DNA of 64,000 nucleotides from Agaricus subrufescens (Eukaryota; Basidiomycota; Agaricomycetes; Agaricales; Agaricaceae). Where the stretch lies: contig CM057058.1 in NCBI GenBank assembly GCA_029945375.1, forward strand, positions 1,736,001 to 1,800,000, given 5' to 3'. Shown in pieces: positions 12,492-24,669 of this stretch. A program made the translations under genes and the position numbers. The notes under the pieces are model-generated. The model had not been told where the DNA came from. It saw only the letters and a list, made by a program, of their open reading frames with translations, and searched no databases. Each line of letters opens with the position of its first letter. Position 1 is the stretch's first letter.

Positions 12492-15464
12492 TCAACTATT
12501 ATTCAACTTCTCCAAAATCATATCCACCTTCTTCTTCAGCACTTCAATCTCCCGCAAAATCGTACCCTCACTCGACTAAAAAGTTTACACCGCTCAATCA
12601 GAAAAGCGAGCTAATACAGGAGAACGGAAACGTTTACCTCAGCCGTGTTCGGAAATACCGCAACAAGTTCTTCAAACTTGGCTCTACAAATTTCCATGCC
12701 CTCACAATTGGGATCGTCAACGTTAGGATTCCTGTTCTCAGGCGTATCCTCCCCAGCTTCGTCGTCACCTCTAAACCAGCTCTCTCTCCATTGGTTTCTG
12801 GAGAACGTGCTCGTGGTGGACTCATAAAGTCCGATGACAGTGAGCGGAATCAGGAAGATGAAGGACATGACATAGCGATTGAGCTACAAGATGTATGTGT
12901 GAGTAAGCATATTGTGAGTGAGACAAAGAGTGCTGACTTTAGCATAATTCTTTTCACTGAGATGGCAAAACGGGATAATTCTGTTTTGGTGTCATGAGCA
13001 TGCATTCTCCCCGGTTTGACCACACTTACTCAAAGGGCACAATGAATACCATCTCGATGAGATTGAAAGGTGCAGGATACACGTAGACATCCGGAGCACG
13101 AATCATGTCAATAGTTTTAGCTGCAAAAAACGCAAGGTATTGTGCTTCAGCATCATCAACAACCTAGATGGAGTGAGTTTAATACCGAGCTCTCGGTGTG
13201 GACAAAATGACTGACATCAGAATACGCAGATGAGAACAGGGAGATGAGAACGTTGAGGAGGACAATAGCGGTTACAGTGTTCCAGCTGTTGAACTGTCAA
13301 CTCGAGATACACTAATTTCGAGTAAAAATTTTTTACAAGTAATAGAGCAGCAGGCCGACTGGACTGTTAGCAAACTTGTCGTAGTTGGGCGATCTAGTTG
13401 AATAATATTAGCCCTGGAAGACCACAGTATCTGAAACAGGATCGTAACTGTAAGAGGGCCTGGACAAGAACGTTTGCAACCTAAGTCGTAGAAGAAAAAT
13501 CAGAACAATACAAAGGCTTCTCTTGCGGTACAAAAGCTCACCACGTATGGCGACTCAGTCGAGCCATCCGCGGCGTCCAAAGCGAATAGCCCTTGCGCGA
13601 ATCCGATAGCAAGAACAGACAACAACTGCGTAAACATGCATATATAAAGCACAATCATTATTCATATAAACCTAATGCTCACCGCAAAAAAGATTCCGGA
13701 TTCTTTCAACATACGTGCGACGCATATCTGCATAGTGCCAATATACCTTAAAAAAATCATTTGTTCCTCAGTTCCAACCGCGGCAGGAAAGATGATCCGT
13801 ACTTATATCCATCAAACACCGTGATGAGCTCTACCACCAGGTGTCAGTAACGATCCTGATCTATTCATCGAGTAACAACTCACTTATCCAGATAAAGGGT
13901 GCCACACAACTCAAAACCTGGAAACTGTGCAATCTCCATTGGAAACCCTCATCTTCACCTGTTCTATGTAACGAGGTCACGCCTAGCACGCGTAAGATGA
14001 AAGCGGCAAGGAGAAGAACATCTGTGATCAGAGCAACAATGTTCCAGAACGAGAAAGCTCGCCACCAAGTGACGAAATGAAGGATTTTGAATAGCTGCCG
14101 AAAAGTTCAGTGCCTTTGAACCGCAAAAGGAGCGATTCCAGTATACCTTAAGGACGTCTAGAAGAATGATATCAGTATACGGCGCTCCCAATGATATATT
14201 CCGGTATATACCTTCAATTATGAATGAAAGTGCCATAACGTATAAAATGATCTCCCAGGAATCAAACATGCTATGTGCAACGTCTATCTTGTCCAGTGGC
14301 TCGCGCACTAAGATAGAAAGTGAATGTGTACCACAGTAGATTCTGACAAGGAACGACTAACCAGCCTGAGAGTAGACTACAAGGAAGAAGAGCCAGACCA
14401 GGATTCGAAAGATGTTCTGGTACCTGAGTTCCGTTACTAACAAGAAAGACAGACTAATTAGTGTGAGAACCTACCTGGGGACAGACAGCCGTGCAGCATC
14501 GATTCCACTCACGAACGTATGTTGGCGCGTCTGATGGTGAGGTACATCTATTTTCCCATTCAAAAAGGAAAAGTTCGATAGAAGACGTATGCTGCTCACA
14601 ATCAATGTCATGGTTCTTGTTGTTAACTTGAACTATTTCTCCATCCCAAAGAGCATCAACAACTAAAAATAAAGTTCATAAAATTGAATTAGATATCCAT
14701 TGTTGACCGCACCTTCCTGTGCCTCATTGGAGGACAAAAAGATAGTACTGGGGATAATTTTTAGTCATCAAGGTTGCAGGAGGGGTGTTGATCACGCCAC
14801 AGACCAGTTTTGATCGATTGCCATCTCGAGAGCGCTTGAGGGATCACTGAGATCGCCGTCTACTTGATAATGTCGATATCTAGTAGACATAACCCCGCAT
14901 AGTTTTTCCCTCGGCAACGAATGAACAAGTCTTCTTGCTAATACTTCACAAGCAATGGCTGCATAAAGTCAGTGAACTTTTGCGAAAATGTCATATAAAT
15001 AGCAACCTACCTCGACCATAGTTCTCACCATAATCGGCAGGATTGTGGTTTGCATCCCACATGAATTGTGCCCTAGCACGCAACAAACAATAGGGCAGCT
15101 GACATGCATGCTAAGCCGAATAAGCAGTAGTACGGTGAGAACATACTCACGGCCATGTCAAAGTCACCGCCAGCAGCATGGTATGCAGTGATGACTTGGG
15201 GGGTAATGACACGACTGGTAGGCTCGTTGATGCTATTGGGATCCACCTCCAACGGGAGTAGAGTGAGCGTCATCGCGCGGAGGCGGTTGACGATTTCTGT
15301 GATGGGAAAAGGTAGCACGCGTGAATTGACGCGGACGCGGCCTGAGGGGACGTACTGGTGATGGTGTGTGCTGAGGGCTGGCCACTGGGAGTAAGGAGGT
15401 CGTTGTTGAGCTCGGCGTCGAAACCATTGGCACCGTTGACTGTACCAGGGTCGGGTGCGGACAT
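12492..15464 (-). CDS. YVC1: TRP-type (Yvc1-like) vacuolar calcium channel
   Basis: The protein resembles fungal TRPY channels, which release Ca2+ from the vacuole. After a short acidic N-terminus (MSAPDPGTVNGANGFDAELN), splicing gives KIVNRLRAMTLTLLPLEVD. The cytosolic domain follows: VITAYHAAGGDFDMA, YCLLRARAQFMWDANHNPAD and AIACEVLARRLVHSLPREK. Next come hydrophobic segments including YQNIFRILVWLFFLVVYSQA and FDSWEIILYVMALSFIIEG, then further pore-side helices in small exons down to about 12,830. The tail after the last helix is acidic and ends with a short coiled coil (LREIEVLKKKVDMILEKLNN). More than ten short exons are present, so individual junctions in 12.9-14.3 kb are uncertain. It is divergent from ARPC3, with 179 bp between the ATGs. 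Confidence 0.8.
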
Positions 15465-15643
15465 GGTGGGAGGCCGCGAAGCAGGGATCGAGCAGACTAT
15501 AGAGTATTTAAACCGGTGACAGACACAGGCTTGCACTAGAACTTGACGGGCCCGACGTCATCGATCCCATCTGATGCCACTGATCGCAACAGACATGCGT
15601 CGGTTCAACAGCGCCAAACAGCTCTGCCAATCTACCTCGCCCG
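15465..15643. promoter_or_regulatory. Shared divergent promoter TRP channel / ARPC3
   Basis: 179 bp between divergent ATGs. A possible TATA-like TATTTAAA lies near 15503-15510. Nothing else can be assigned. Confidence 0.4.
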
Positions 15644-16348
15644 ATGCCAGTAAGTCTCCGTCCCAACCAGGCCTCAGCCGCTCACGGAAACGCACAGGCA
15701 TATCATTCAACCTTCAACGAGCTGCCCGATACCCGCCAAGTAGGCAATCTCGCTGTCCTGCCCTTCAGGACACGCATCAGGGGCCCAGCTCCCATCGGTA
15801 CGCGGGTACCAACCATGTCCACCACGCCCGCTGCTGACATGCTGCCATCCCAGGCGACCCCTCTCAATATGACATCATAGACGAAACAATCGATCTCTTC
15901 CGTGCCAACTCTCTCTTCCGCAATTTCGAGATCAAGGGCCCCGCAGACCGCACTTTGATCATCCTCATCCTCTACGTCTCCGATTGCCTCGCCAAACTCG
16001 GTTCTCAACGCACGACACCCGCGCAAATCGAGGCAGGTAAACTGTTGAACACGCTTTCTGTTGATAATTTTGCGATTCCTGGAGATGCAACTTTTCCTCT
16101 GAATGCACATTATGCCGTGCCTGCCAGCCGTGCTGATTCCGGTCTGTCACAATCGTCTATCATCATCGCTGCAAATGATTAACATACAGTACGTGACAGA
16201 ATACCTCAGAGGATATTTAACACAAGCACGACAAGAACTTGCCGCCCGTCTCGTCGAAAAACTCTACGCCGACGGAACAGGCAAGCCCAGCAAATGGTGG
16301 ATGTCCTTCCAAAAACGACGTTTCATGAACAGAAGCTTGGGTTCATAG
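15644..16348 (+). CDS. ARPC3: Arp2/3 complex subunit 3 (p21-Arc)
   Basis: ARPC3 is a structural subunit of the Arp2/3 complex, which nucleates branched actin at endocytic patches and hyphal tips. Exons 15644-15649, 15698-15797, 15854-16141 and 16200-16348 join in frame to 180 residues, the normal size. The first coding exon is only six bases (ATGCCA); splicing to GCATATCAT yields MPAYHS, the family's invariant N-terminus. Other family signatures are VGNLAVLPFRTRIRGPAP, YDIIDETIDLFRANSLFRNF, DRTLIILILYVSDCLAKL, FAIPGDATFPLNAHYA and KPSKWWMSFQKRRFMNRSL. The last junction uses the acceptor GTGACAG at 16199; the acceptor 10 bp upstream (ATACAG) would shift the frame. Confidence 0.95.
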
Positions 16349-18255
16349 ACCATCTCTTTTATCACACACTTGTACACTACCAGTCTCAAACTGAATTTGA
16401 AATACCTTTCCGTTTCCCAAACAGCCGGTTTGCGCGGTGTGTGAGTCTTGACTAATCTACCTCCCCCTACCCCCCCCTTGCAAGAGCAGTTTCTCCGACC
16501 GTGACGAGACGATTACTCACTCCTCCCACACAAATGACACCTGTCTATCTCAAATCTCAACACCGCGCGCTCAACGAAACCCATGAATCCAACAACAACG
16601 AACCCGACACCGATCTATCTAAACACAAGTAATCTCGAGTCGATTCCCAAAGTCGACACGGTAGTATTCAAGAGGATACTCCACAGCATAAAAACCTCCG
16701 TTTGACTATGCACTTCTTCCCAATCGGATCTAGTCCGTTAAATGGAAATCTCTTATCTCGGTTCTCTCTCATCCGCCACCAATCAACGACCCTACTCAGG
16801 GCGCCAAAAAATCACGCTAAAACCTCATTATACTAATTAAATCCGCCACCAGTAATGAACCACTCCCTCTTCCTACCATAAGCCCCGACATAGCCTAGTA
16901 CTTGAGCACATACAGCATCTAACCCTGAGATCAACAAAATAGAAAAAAAGGCCACGAACATGTCACTGGCCCCTAGTCCCATTTTAAGCATGTTCGAATC
17001 TCCCTCTCTGCCGTACAAAGTTCTTTGTTGTTCTCTACTTGTATTCTTTTCTCATCCCCGATGTACATCGTTTTTGATTTCCAACACAGCCGGAGCTAAA
17101 ATGAATGAAGAGATAAAATAGATCCACCACGAACGTGGCGCGCAAAACACACTCAGGCTGATAAGTTGACATGATGCTTTTCCACATCGGACATACTCAA
17201 AACCCATCAACACGCTAATAAACTCTTCTACTGAAAAAAAAAAGCCAACTCAAGGCAAGGAACCCCTAAATCAACTCCCCCATTCATACACACGAGATAC
17301 TCCCAGATCTTTCATTATCTCCTTATCTCTTTAACTTTAAATTAAAAAACCCCCAAAAACAATGCCCATCAAACTCGTCTGAGAACAAAAACCATTACCC
17401 CAGAGTGATGATTGCCTTCTCGTAACACAGAACCGAGTCGAAGTTGCATCAATTAAACATGTATATAGATATGTGCATCATATCTCTCCCCTTCACCCGT
17501 CACATCCGTAATAACGGGTCAACAAAGACTCTTTAGGAAACGAGATCCGGAAACTTACATTTTGCGGCGCCAAACAAGCCAAGAAGAAGGAGTAGAAGAA
17601 GAAGTAAAAGAAGTAGAAGAAGTCAACTGTGCAATGTCTTAAAGGAAATAAAACTCCAAAACATTCCTATTTAATATATACCTAACAATGGTTTCGTTAG
17701 CCAAAAGGACATCGAGTCCCGCCTCACAAATAACTTTTGTTTTTTTTTGATACTCCTCTGTCCTTCTCCTTCTCGTTCCACGACGGACCAATTGACATAA
17801 CAAAATGATATCACCCAAAGAGTGACCACTATAAACAACTTGAAACAGTCTTACTTTTCGATCTACTGCGGAAAGTCGAGATCACACTCCCTCTTCCAAG
17901 GGCAGTTATCATTCCTAAATTTAACCTCACACTCATTACAACAAGGCTTCCTTACACCATCCTGTGAAAACCAATCAAATGAAGACCAAAAACCGAATGA
18001 CACGAAAGAAGCTCGGTATCCGTGAGAGTATATACTCAAAGATCTCACAAAATTCGTGACGCCAAGGTTAACTTTTTTTTAAAAAAAAAAGTGTGGTGTG
18101 TCCTCACCAAGAAACCAGGTCCACCATAGACCCTTGCAAAAAAAGACCCGAAAAGGTCTAATAATTTCAAACAAAATAATCTACTTAAAATCTCCACTTA
18201 CTACTACCCAACCACCCCTCCCCCAGTCCCTACTACACATACATACACACACACA
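16349..18255. other. Long convergent intergenic stretch, ARPC3 / MCCase beta
   Basis: 1.9 kb between converging stop codons. It is A/T-rich with polypurine tracts (AAG/GAA repeats about 17,578-17,622). No gene is called. Two minus-strand pieces deserve note. One is a Cys-rich open segment ending at 17,863 (KPCCNECEVKFR...KREC). The other is an ATG-less open frame of roughly 80 codons over about 17.65-17.88 kb that includes ICEAGLDVLLANETIV. Neither can be tied to a family. Confidence 0.35.
17578..17622. repeat. AAG/GAA polypurine microsatellite
   Basis: An imperfect run of AAG, AGA and GAA triplets in the convergent intergenic DNA. Confidence 0.6.
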
Positions 18256-21016
18256 TCACATCCTAAACACCCCAAACCCTTTCGCATCTCCATCCCAACT
18301 CAATTTCCCCGCACCACCAGACGCGCCACCACCAGCACCGCGGAGGATTCGTTCCCGATTCACAATCCCAAGACCCAACCCAAGAACATCCCTCGTATCC
18401 CTCGGTTTGATAATCCCATCATCCCATAACCGAGCAGTAGAATAATACGCCGTAGATTGGTTCTCAATCTCCGATTTTAGAGATGCATGCTGTGCGGGAT
18501 CTCTGGAAAGACGAGATAGAAGAAGAACAGAAGAGTATTTATATATATATATGAGAGATGGAATGGATGGGTGGGTGGGTGGGTGAGTTTATGATACATG
18601 GGTGGCCGCGGTCATGACGGAGTGGGGTGGGATAGTTGCGAGAAGCGAACAAGTCAAGTGAGAGAGACAGAGAGACAGAGAGACAGCAAAGCAAAATGAA
18701 AAAAAAAAGAATTGGTCAGTCACGTCATCAATTAATTAATATCTCCAGAGAAAAAATAGTGATATTCCACAGAGCACGCGAGGAAGAAAATCCAAAAACC
18801 ACAAAAAAGACTCACTTTGACACCGTAGTCATCACTTGAGAAAGTTGTCCTGAACCCATGACCGACACCTTCGCATTCTAAATAGAACAAAAAGAAAAAA
18901 CACAAATTAAACGTTAATATCAACCGAACCCGAAAATAGAATAATAGAGCGATATGTTTTTTTTAAATATATGAACAAAGAGCACGACTCTGCAGCCCAC
19001 TCGCGAAGACGAGTGGATGAAGAAGTTTAAGAAGGAAAGAAGAAAGGGGCAGTGAAGTGGGTTGGGATCAAAAAAAAGCAAACACTTACAGGCCACATCC
19101 ATAAGAAGCGAGGCGAGTACTAAAAAAACAGAAAGTTAAATAAGTTTTAATCAACGGAACGGCGCGTTTCCCGAGGAAAGAAGGAAAAAAGACAGAATTT
19201 TCGCTTACCGCTCTACCAGCCATTCCTGATTGATTAACAGGGTGAGTTTGGGAAGTAAAGGTAAAGAAGTTTTTGCGTTACCGTAATTTCCAGCACCAAA
19301 ACTTCCTCCCACAATAACTGTGAGTTTAGGAACGTCCGCACAAGCGACAGCCCTGACCATCTTGGCACCTTGAGTAAAAAAAAGAAAAGTCAGTGACACA
19401 AAAACAGGTGACGAGAGAGAAGAAACAGTCTAACCGTCTTTCGCAATACCACCCTTCTCAGCCTTGGAGCCAACCATATACCCAGTCACATTCACAAGGA
19501 ACAAGAGTGGTATCTGGCGCTGTGAACAGAGTTCGATAAAATGCGAAGCTTTGAGTGCAGAAGGAGAAAAGAGAATGCCGTTGTTGGCTATGATCCCGAC
19601 TTCATAACCATGAATATGAGCGAAACCCTTTTTAAAATACGAATTAGATTTGTGTAGAGTATTATTTGGGATGGCACGTACGGTTACTATGGTAGGTCCG
19701 TATTCTTTTTTGAATTCTCTGAATCGGGAGCCATCGACGATACGAGCGATAACATCCCGCATGTCAAACGGTTGTCTTACATCTGTACCAACAATACCAT
19801 GCAACTCGTCCGCGGGATACAGAGGATCTTCAGCTTTCCGTACAGGCTAGGAGAAATCATCAACAACACAAATTTACTCTTAGTCAATCCACTCACAGGT
19901 ACACATCGTCCACCAGCCTTTCCCAAATCACCAACGATCCCTCTAGCAATAAACAAAGCATGTTCATCATCTCTAGCCAAATGATCCGTAACACCACTCT
20001 CACTCGAGTGCATCAATCCACCACCAAGTGTCTCTTCATCAACCGCTTCTCCTGTAGCAGCTTTGACTAATGGTGGACCTGCGAGGAAAATAGTTCCTTG
20101 ATTCGCGACGATGACGTTTTCGTCGGCCATGGCGGGTACATATGCGCCTCCAGCTACGGATATACCGTGCACGACGGCGATTTGGGGGATACCGAGAGCT
20201 GACATTTGAGCTTGGTTGTAGAATATGCGGCCGAAATGTTCTTTATCTGGGAAGACGTTGGCTTGGTGGGGTAATGCAGCACCACCAGATTCGACTTTTT
20301 TCAATTTTTCGAATGAGTTTGTGAGGGTATTAGTATATGAATTTTGTTGGCTTACCGATGTAGACGCAAGGTAGACCGTTCTCTCTGGCAATTTCTTGTG
20401 CTCTTAGATGTTTTTTCACGGTGAGAGGATAATAAGATCCTCCCTTGACAGTTGCATCATTCACAACTACCACACACTCCCTCCCAGAAATCCTCCCTAT
20501 ACCTGTGATAATCCCAGCACCTGGTATCGATTCACCAGGATACACTTCATGCGCGGCCAAAGCCGACAACTCGAGAAACGGAGAATCAGAGTCTAATAAC
20601 AAATTCAACCTGGAAAGAGAGTGTTTGGGTTTTAAAGAAAGGAGGGGTTTTGAGAGAAGGGAAACGAACCGTTCTCGAGGTAGCTTTTTACCTTTGTTTC
20701 GCATTCGTTCTGCGGCTCTGGGCCCGCCTCCAAGTCTAGCTTTGGCCATCTTGTCTTCTAGATCACGGACTAGTTCGTCCATGGCCGTCGACCGGGCCTG
20801 AAATTCCGGCGAGGCGGTGGATATGAGGGACGGGAGGACGGAGGCATGGTAGCCTCTACTGTTTACTCTAGGAAGACTAGTCCTAGTGATGTGTCGGATG
20901 GTTGATGAAGTCAGAGGGCGCATTAGTGAAAGAGGAAAGAGGCGTCGGACGGAGAAGAGATCGGCCGGAGCTTGTAGGTCCGGGACACCACAAGCGATCG
21001 TTGTTCTCCTCGCCAT
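18256..21016 (-). CDS. MCCC2: 3-methylcrotonyl-CoA carboxylase, beta (carboxyltransferase) subunit
   Basis: The mitochondrial enzyme moves the carboxyl group from biotin to 3-methylcrotonyl-CoA in leucine breakdown. The N-terminus is Arg/Ser/Thr-rich without acidic residues (from the second Met: [20 protein letters not shown]), a typical mitochondrial presequence. The start could be 21016 or 20923. The carboxyltransferase body is clear: [105 protein letters not shown] and SFGAGNYG. Small exons then give [16 protein letters not shown] and [21 protein letters not shown]. The last exon ends [20 protein letters not shown]...FGVFRM. The acyl-CoA site motif GAGNYGMAGRAYSPRF is conserved. The intron before the last exon (about 18.51-18.82 kb) is unusually long and full of microsatellites. 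Confidence 0.95.
18536..18690. repeat. Microsatellite cluster inside an MCCase intron
   Basis: Three adjacent simple repeats: (TA)n near 18,539-18,552, (GGGT)n near 18,568-18,585 and (GAGACA)n near 18,661-18,686. All lie within the about 300-bp intron preceding the last MCCase beta exon. Confidence 0.7.
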
Positions 21017-21112
21017 CTAAATCTAGATTGTAGGTAATTATAAGTACACAAAACGCGACCACGGGACATTATATACACGGAACGCGACGTGACAGGGGGA
21101 AGGATGAACACA

Positions 21113-22555
21113 TTAAAAATCCTTCCAATCATCCCACTCATCCTCCTTCTTGGCCGGTTTTGCGCTGGGCGTGACACTGGTTTTATTATCTGCCGCCGGC
21201 GCGGTCGAGGTGGCGTGCCAATTGTCTGGGGCCGGGTCATAGCTTTTACCTTGACTGTACTCGCCAAAGAGATCGTCATCGTCACCGGCATCATACAAAG
21301 CCGAGGATTCATTCTCTGCATGGGACGCAACCTGTCCGTAACCACTTCTGGCAGGCCCACCCAGCACGCGTTCCTTTACACCATAAACCTTATCGGCGAC
21401 GTCGATACCGAACTGGCTTCGGGACCATTGGTTGGCAGAGTTGCCGACGTCTGCGGCGCGTTTTCCGGCTTCGCTGACGTATCCTCTGACGTTGGATTGG
21501 AATGAGGGATCGGATATCTTGTCCATGCCGGGCTGGATGACGGTATCGTTCACGGCTTTGGACGCGCCTATGACGGCAGAAGAGAATATTGACCAGCCTT
21601 TGCTGAGGGCGGCCATGGGGCTATCTTGGAAGCTGGGTGCGTTGGCAGAGGAAAGGCCAAAGGAGGGATGGGAACTGGCAGGCGCGGGGGCGGGTGTGTT
21701 GCCAAAGCCTTGATAGCGGCCTCCCTGCGAGGGTGGAAGGTCGGCGGACCGGCTTGCATTTATCTTTCCGAGGTTGGCAAAGTAGGCCTCGTTTTGGGAT
21801 TTTTGGTCGGGGGCGGCGGAGGGGGACCCGTTGGACCCGGGGTGTGAGGACGGCGATTCGCTCCGGGTCGAGGCCAGGCGGGTGTTTTGGGCCCGGGATT
21901 TGCGCAGGCCCTGGGTAGCGGCGGGGCTGGGGGAGGCGGACCGGGCGGAAGCGCTGAAGTTTGCGGGGGGCGGGCTCGGGGCCCAGTCTTTCCCAGCGAG
22001 GAGGGCGTCGAGCTGTGGCGACAGTGAGCAGCGGGATCGGAGCGTGGGCAGAGGAGGGCGGCACCTTGTCCTTGTACTGGGTGGCGGCCCAGCAGTGGTA
22101 CGTGTCGTAGGAGCTGGCGCCGTCCGTGTAGCCCCCCGAGGGGTCGTAGGCCTTGACAAAGTCGCGAAAGGGGGCGTTTCCGCCGAGCTGTCAGGGCGAT
22201 CGGTACATGAGAAGGCGGAGAAAGAGCGAGAATACCTCCATCCGCTGGAGCTGATCGTCCTGCCAGGCGTCCATCGAGACGGAGCGGACGAAGCTAGAAG
22301 ACGGGGCATGAGGCGCAGGCCGGGGCGGGAACGGAGGGGGCTAGCCTGATGTGCACGCCGAAGCCGCGGTGGGTGCCCGCGCACTGGAGGCAGAGGAAGA
22401 CGGCGAAGCTGGCAGCGGTGAGCGCGGCACAGCTAAAAAACAGAAAAATACCTGAGCGAGGCCCACTGGGGATTCGGGTTGCCGCAGTCGATGCATGTCC
22501 GGTTGTCGAGGCCCTCGCGGCGGAGGAGCTCGTTCAGCTGTTTCCGCGCAGCCAT
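21113..22555 (-). CDS. GCS1: ArfGAP protein (Gcs1/ArfGAP1 type)
   Basis: A GTPase-activating protein for Arf1 in Golgi-ER vesicle traffic. The N-terminal zinc finger is CIDCGNPNPQWASL joined by splicing to SFAVFLCLQC, giving the C-x2-C-x16-C-x2-C spacing. It is followed by AGTHRGFGVHI and, across another intron, SFVRSVSMDAWQDDQLQRME with the conserved catalytic-region Arg. The protein continues MELGGNAPFRDFVKAYD...YDTYHCWAATQYKDK, as in ArfGAP1. A Ser/Pro/Ala-rich linker follows, then an amphipathic lipid-packing-like segment (KGWSIFSSAVIGASKAVNDT). The acidic/aromatic C-terminus EDEWDDWKDF resembles the coat-binding tail of Gcs1. Its stop lies 96 bp from the MCCase start on the same strand. 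It is divergent from velB, with 109 bp between the ATGs. Confidence 0.92.
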
Positions 22556-22664
22556 GGGAGAGCCAGACCCGAGAGATTGGCAGTCGCACGCGCAGTGCGT
22601 CCCGTGGCTGTGCCTCCCCTATTTCTTCTCGTCTCCTCCCCCCCCTCTCTCCCCCCGCCGCCCC
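22556..22664. promoter_or_regulatory. Shared divergent promoter ArfGAP / velB
   Basis: 109 bp, C/T-rich on the velB coding strand (CCCCCCCTCTCTCCCCCC near 22,640). Very short for two genes with presumably different regulation. Confidence 0.45.
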
Positions 22665-24669
22665 ATGATCCAGCAGACAAACCGCCCGCCCAGACGCCCC
22701 CCGCCCACCTCGCCCGCCCACCAGGACCCCGCCGCGGACGCCCCCGAGATATGGAGCAAGACCCTCGGCAACAAGTGCGTATCTCCGCCCCCCGTCCTCC
22801 CGCCCCGCTGATCTCCCGCGCCCACAGGCTCTATTCTCTGGAGGTCGTCCAGCACCCCCTCCGCGCCCGGATGTGTGGCTTCGGTGATAAGGTTGTCTCG
22901 GCTCCCCGCTGTGATTTTCGCGTGCGTTAAACTTTTTCGACCAGGATCGCCGCCCATTGGCTCCTGCCGCCGTCGTAAAAATGGTGGTCAAGTACCAAGA
23001 CGACTCTCTTGTCGACGTCGAGTGAGCTGTCTCGGTCGCCCCGATCGTCTCTTTAATCACTCCCTCCCCAGCGAGATTGACTGGTCCTTCTTCCTCGTCA
23101 CCGTCGACCTCTGGTCTGCCGATGCCAAGCAAGAAATGAATCTTGTCCTCCACCCCTCCTCCACGGACCGCTACATGCCCACCCTCTCCTCCAAGAACAG
23201 GCGGCGCGGTGCCAGCACCAACCAATCTCAGCCGTCCCAGTCCAGCCCACAAACGCCCGTGCAGCCCTCACCCGCGCCCCCTTATCGTCCTCCAGAACAG
23301 GTATCCGTCGTTTCTCCCACCGATTACGCATTATTTACCATATCTGTTGTTCACAGGCGCCGTCCACCCCTCTCACCACCTACCATCAGGGGTATTTCTC
23401 ATCTGCCACCAGTCCCACCGAACATGTTGCCAACGCCTATGCCGCAGCCCCAAACCAGATCCCCAACCCCTACGCTGGCCCTCCTCATCAGCCAGATCCG
23501 CCCACTTGGGGATACCCAGCGTCCGCTGTCGTCGACCGCAGCACGACTTATCCACCCCCTGCTTTACCCTCCATCCATACCTTTCCCGCGACCTCCACTC
23601 AACCAAATGCTTGGGTCAACTCTGACATCTATCATTCCCTAGATCCTGCCAATGAAAAAACTCACGATCCGAATGCCGCATATGCTTCAACATCCTATCA
23701 AAGCATTCAAGTCACACCCTCTAATTCTCAATCGGGCCACCCCCACCAACCCACACATCCCGTCTATACTCCCTCCTATTCATCTCCCACAACCACTTCG
23801 GACCCGAGTCTTAATAATAACAACCGTGGCAACACTAACAATTCTGATAAGAACTCATCCGCCAATGCTCCTATGACGACTTCTTATCCGCCCATGCCAT
23901 CCCCACGCGTAGCCTACACGAGGACGTTGGTCGGTCCATTGTCTGCAAATGCATGTCGATTGCAAGACGAACATAGGAAGCCCGGTATCTTCTTTTTGTT
24001 CCAAGATCTATCCGTTCGAACCGAAGGTGCCGTTCACTCACATCTCGTGGTGCATCTGCTGACTTTTTTTTTTCATTTAGGTACCTTTAGATTAAGACTG
24101 CGGCTGATGAATGTTGGCGCGTGAGTGCTTTCATCTACATTAAAAACATCCATATCAATTATGCTTTCAAAGTCCGCCAGCACCAGAATATGGCGCTACG
24201 AAAGTTCATAATGACGTTTCACCTGTTTTAGCGCAAACGTTCACGGATCCGTTTACCGTCTTTTCCGCGAAGCGTTTCCCAGGTGTTCCAGGTGGGTTTA
24301 AAAAGGTTAATCAGCCGTTGCGCTACTAACTATCATATTTTTAGATACCACGGCACTCTCGATTGCGTTTGGTAATCAAGGACAAAAGATTCCACTGGTG
24401 AGCCTCCTCTTTCTCTCTTTTGCGCTCCTACCGCCACCGTTTTCCGTCATCTTTCTCGCGTACCCTACACCAAAAAAAGACAAAAAAAAAAAAGAGAGAA
24501 AGAAAGACTGTTTTACCGACTCTTTCCTAGATAATAAAGAAAAGCACAAACTAATGCGAATGTTCTCCTCTTCCCTTCCCTTTGTTAGCGCAATCGGCAT
24601 GGGCCCGCGAAACGACGTCAACGAGATTCATCTTCTGCGGAAGAAGATTCGGATGAGGATGCCGAGTAG
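22665..24669 (+). CDS. velB: Velvet-family regulator VelB
   Basis: VelB proteins bind DNA through the velvet domain and act with VeA and VosA in light-dependent development, sporulation and secondary metabolism. Exon 1 gives MIQQTNRPPRRPP...IWSKTLGNK, spliced to LYSLEVVQHPLRARMCGFGDK, then DRRPLAPAAVVKMVVKYQDD and EIDWSFFLVTVDLWSADAKQ. A Pro/Ser/Gln/Asn-rich insertion of roughly 230 residues interrupts the domain, which resumes with YTRTLVGPLSANACRLQDEH, KPGIFFLFQDLSVRTEG, TFRLRLRLMNVGA and PFTVFSAKRFPGVPDTTALS. The last exon (RNRHGPAKRRQR...DEDAE) supplies a basic nuclear-localisation-like patch and an acidic end, as in other VelB proteins. A split velvet domain is the mark that separates VelB from VosA. 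It has about nine exons. Confidence 0.93.
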
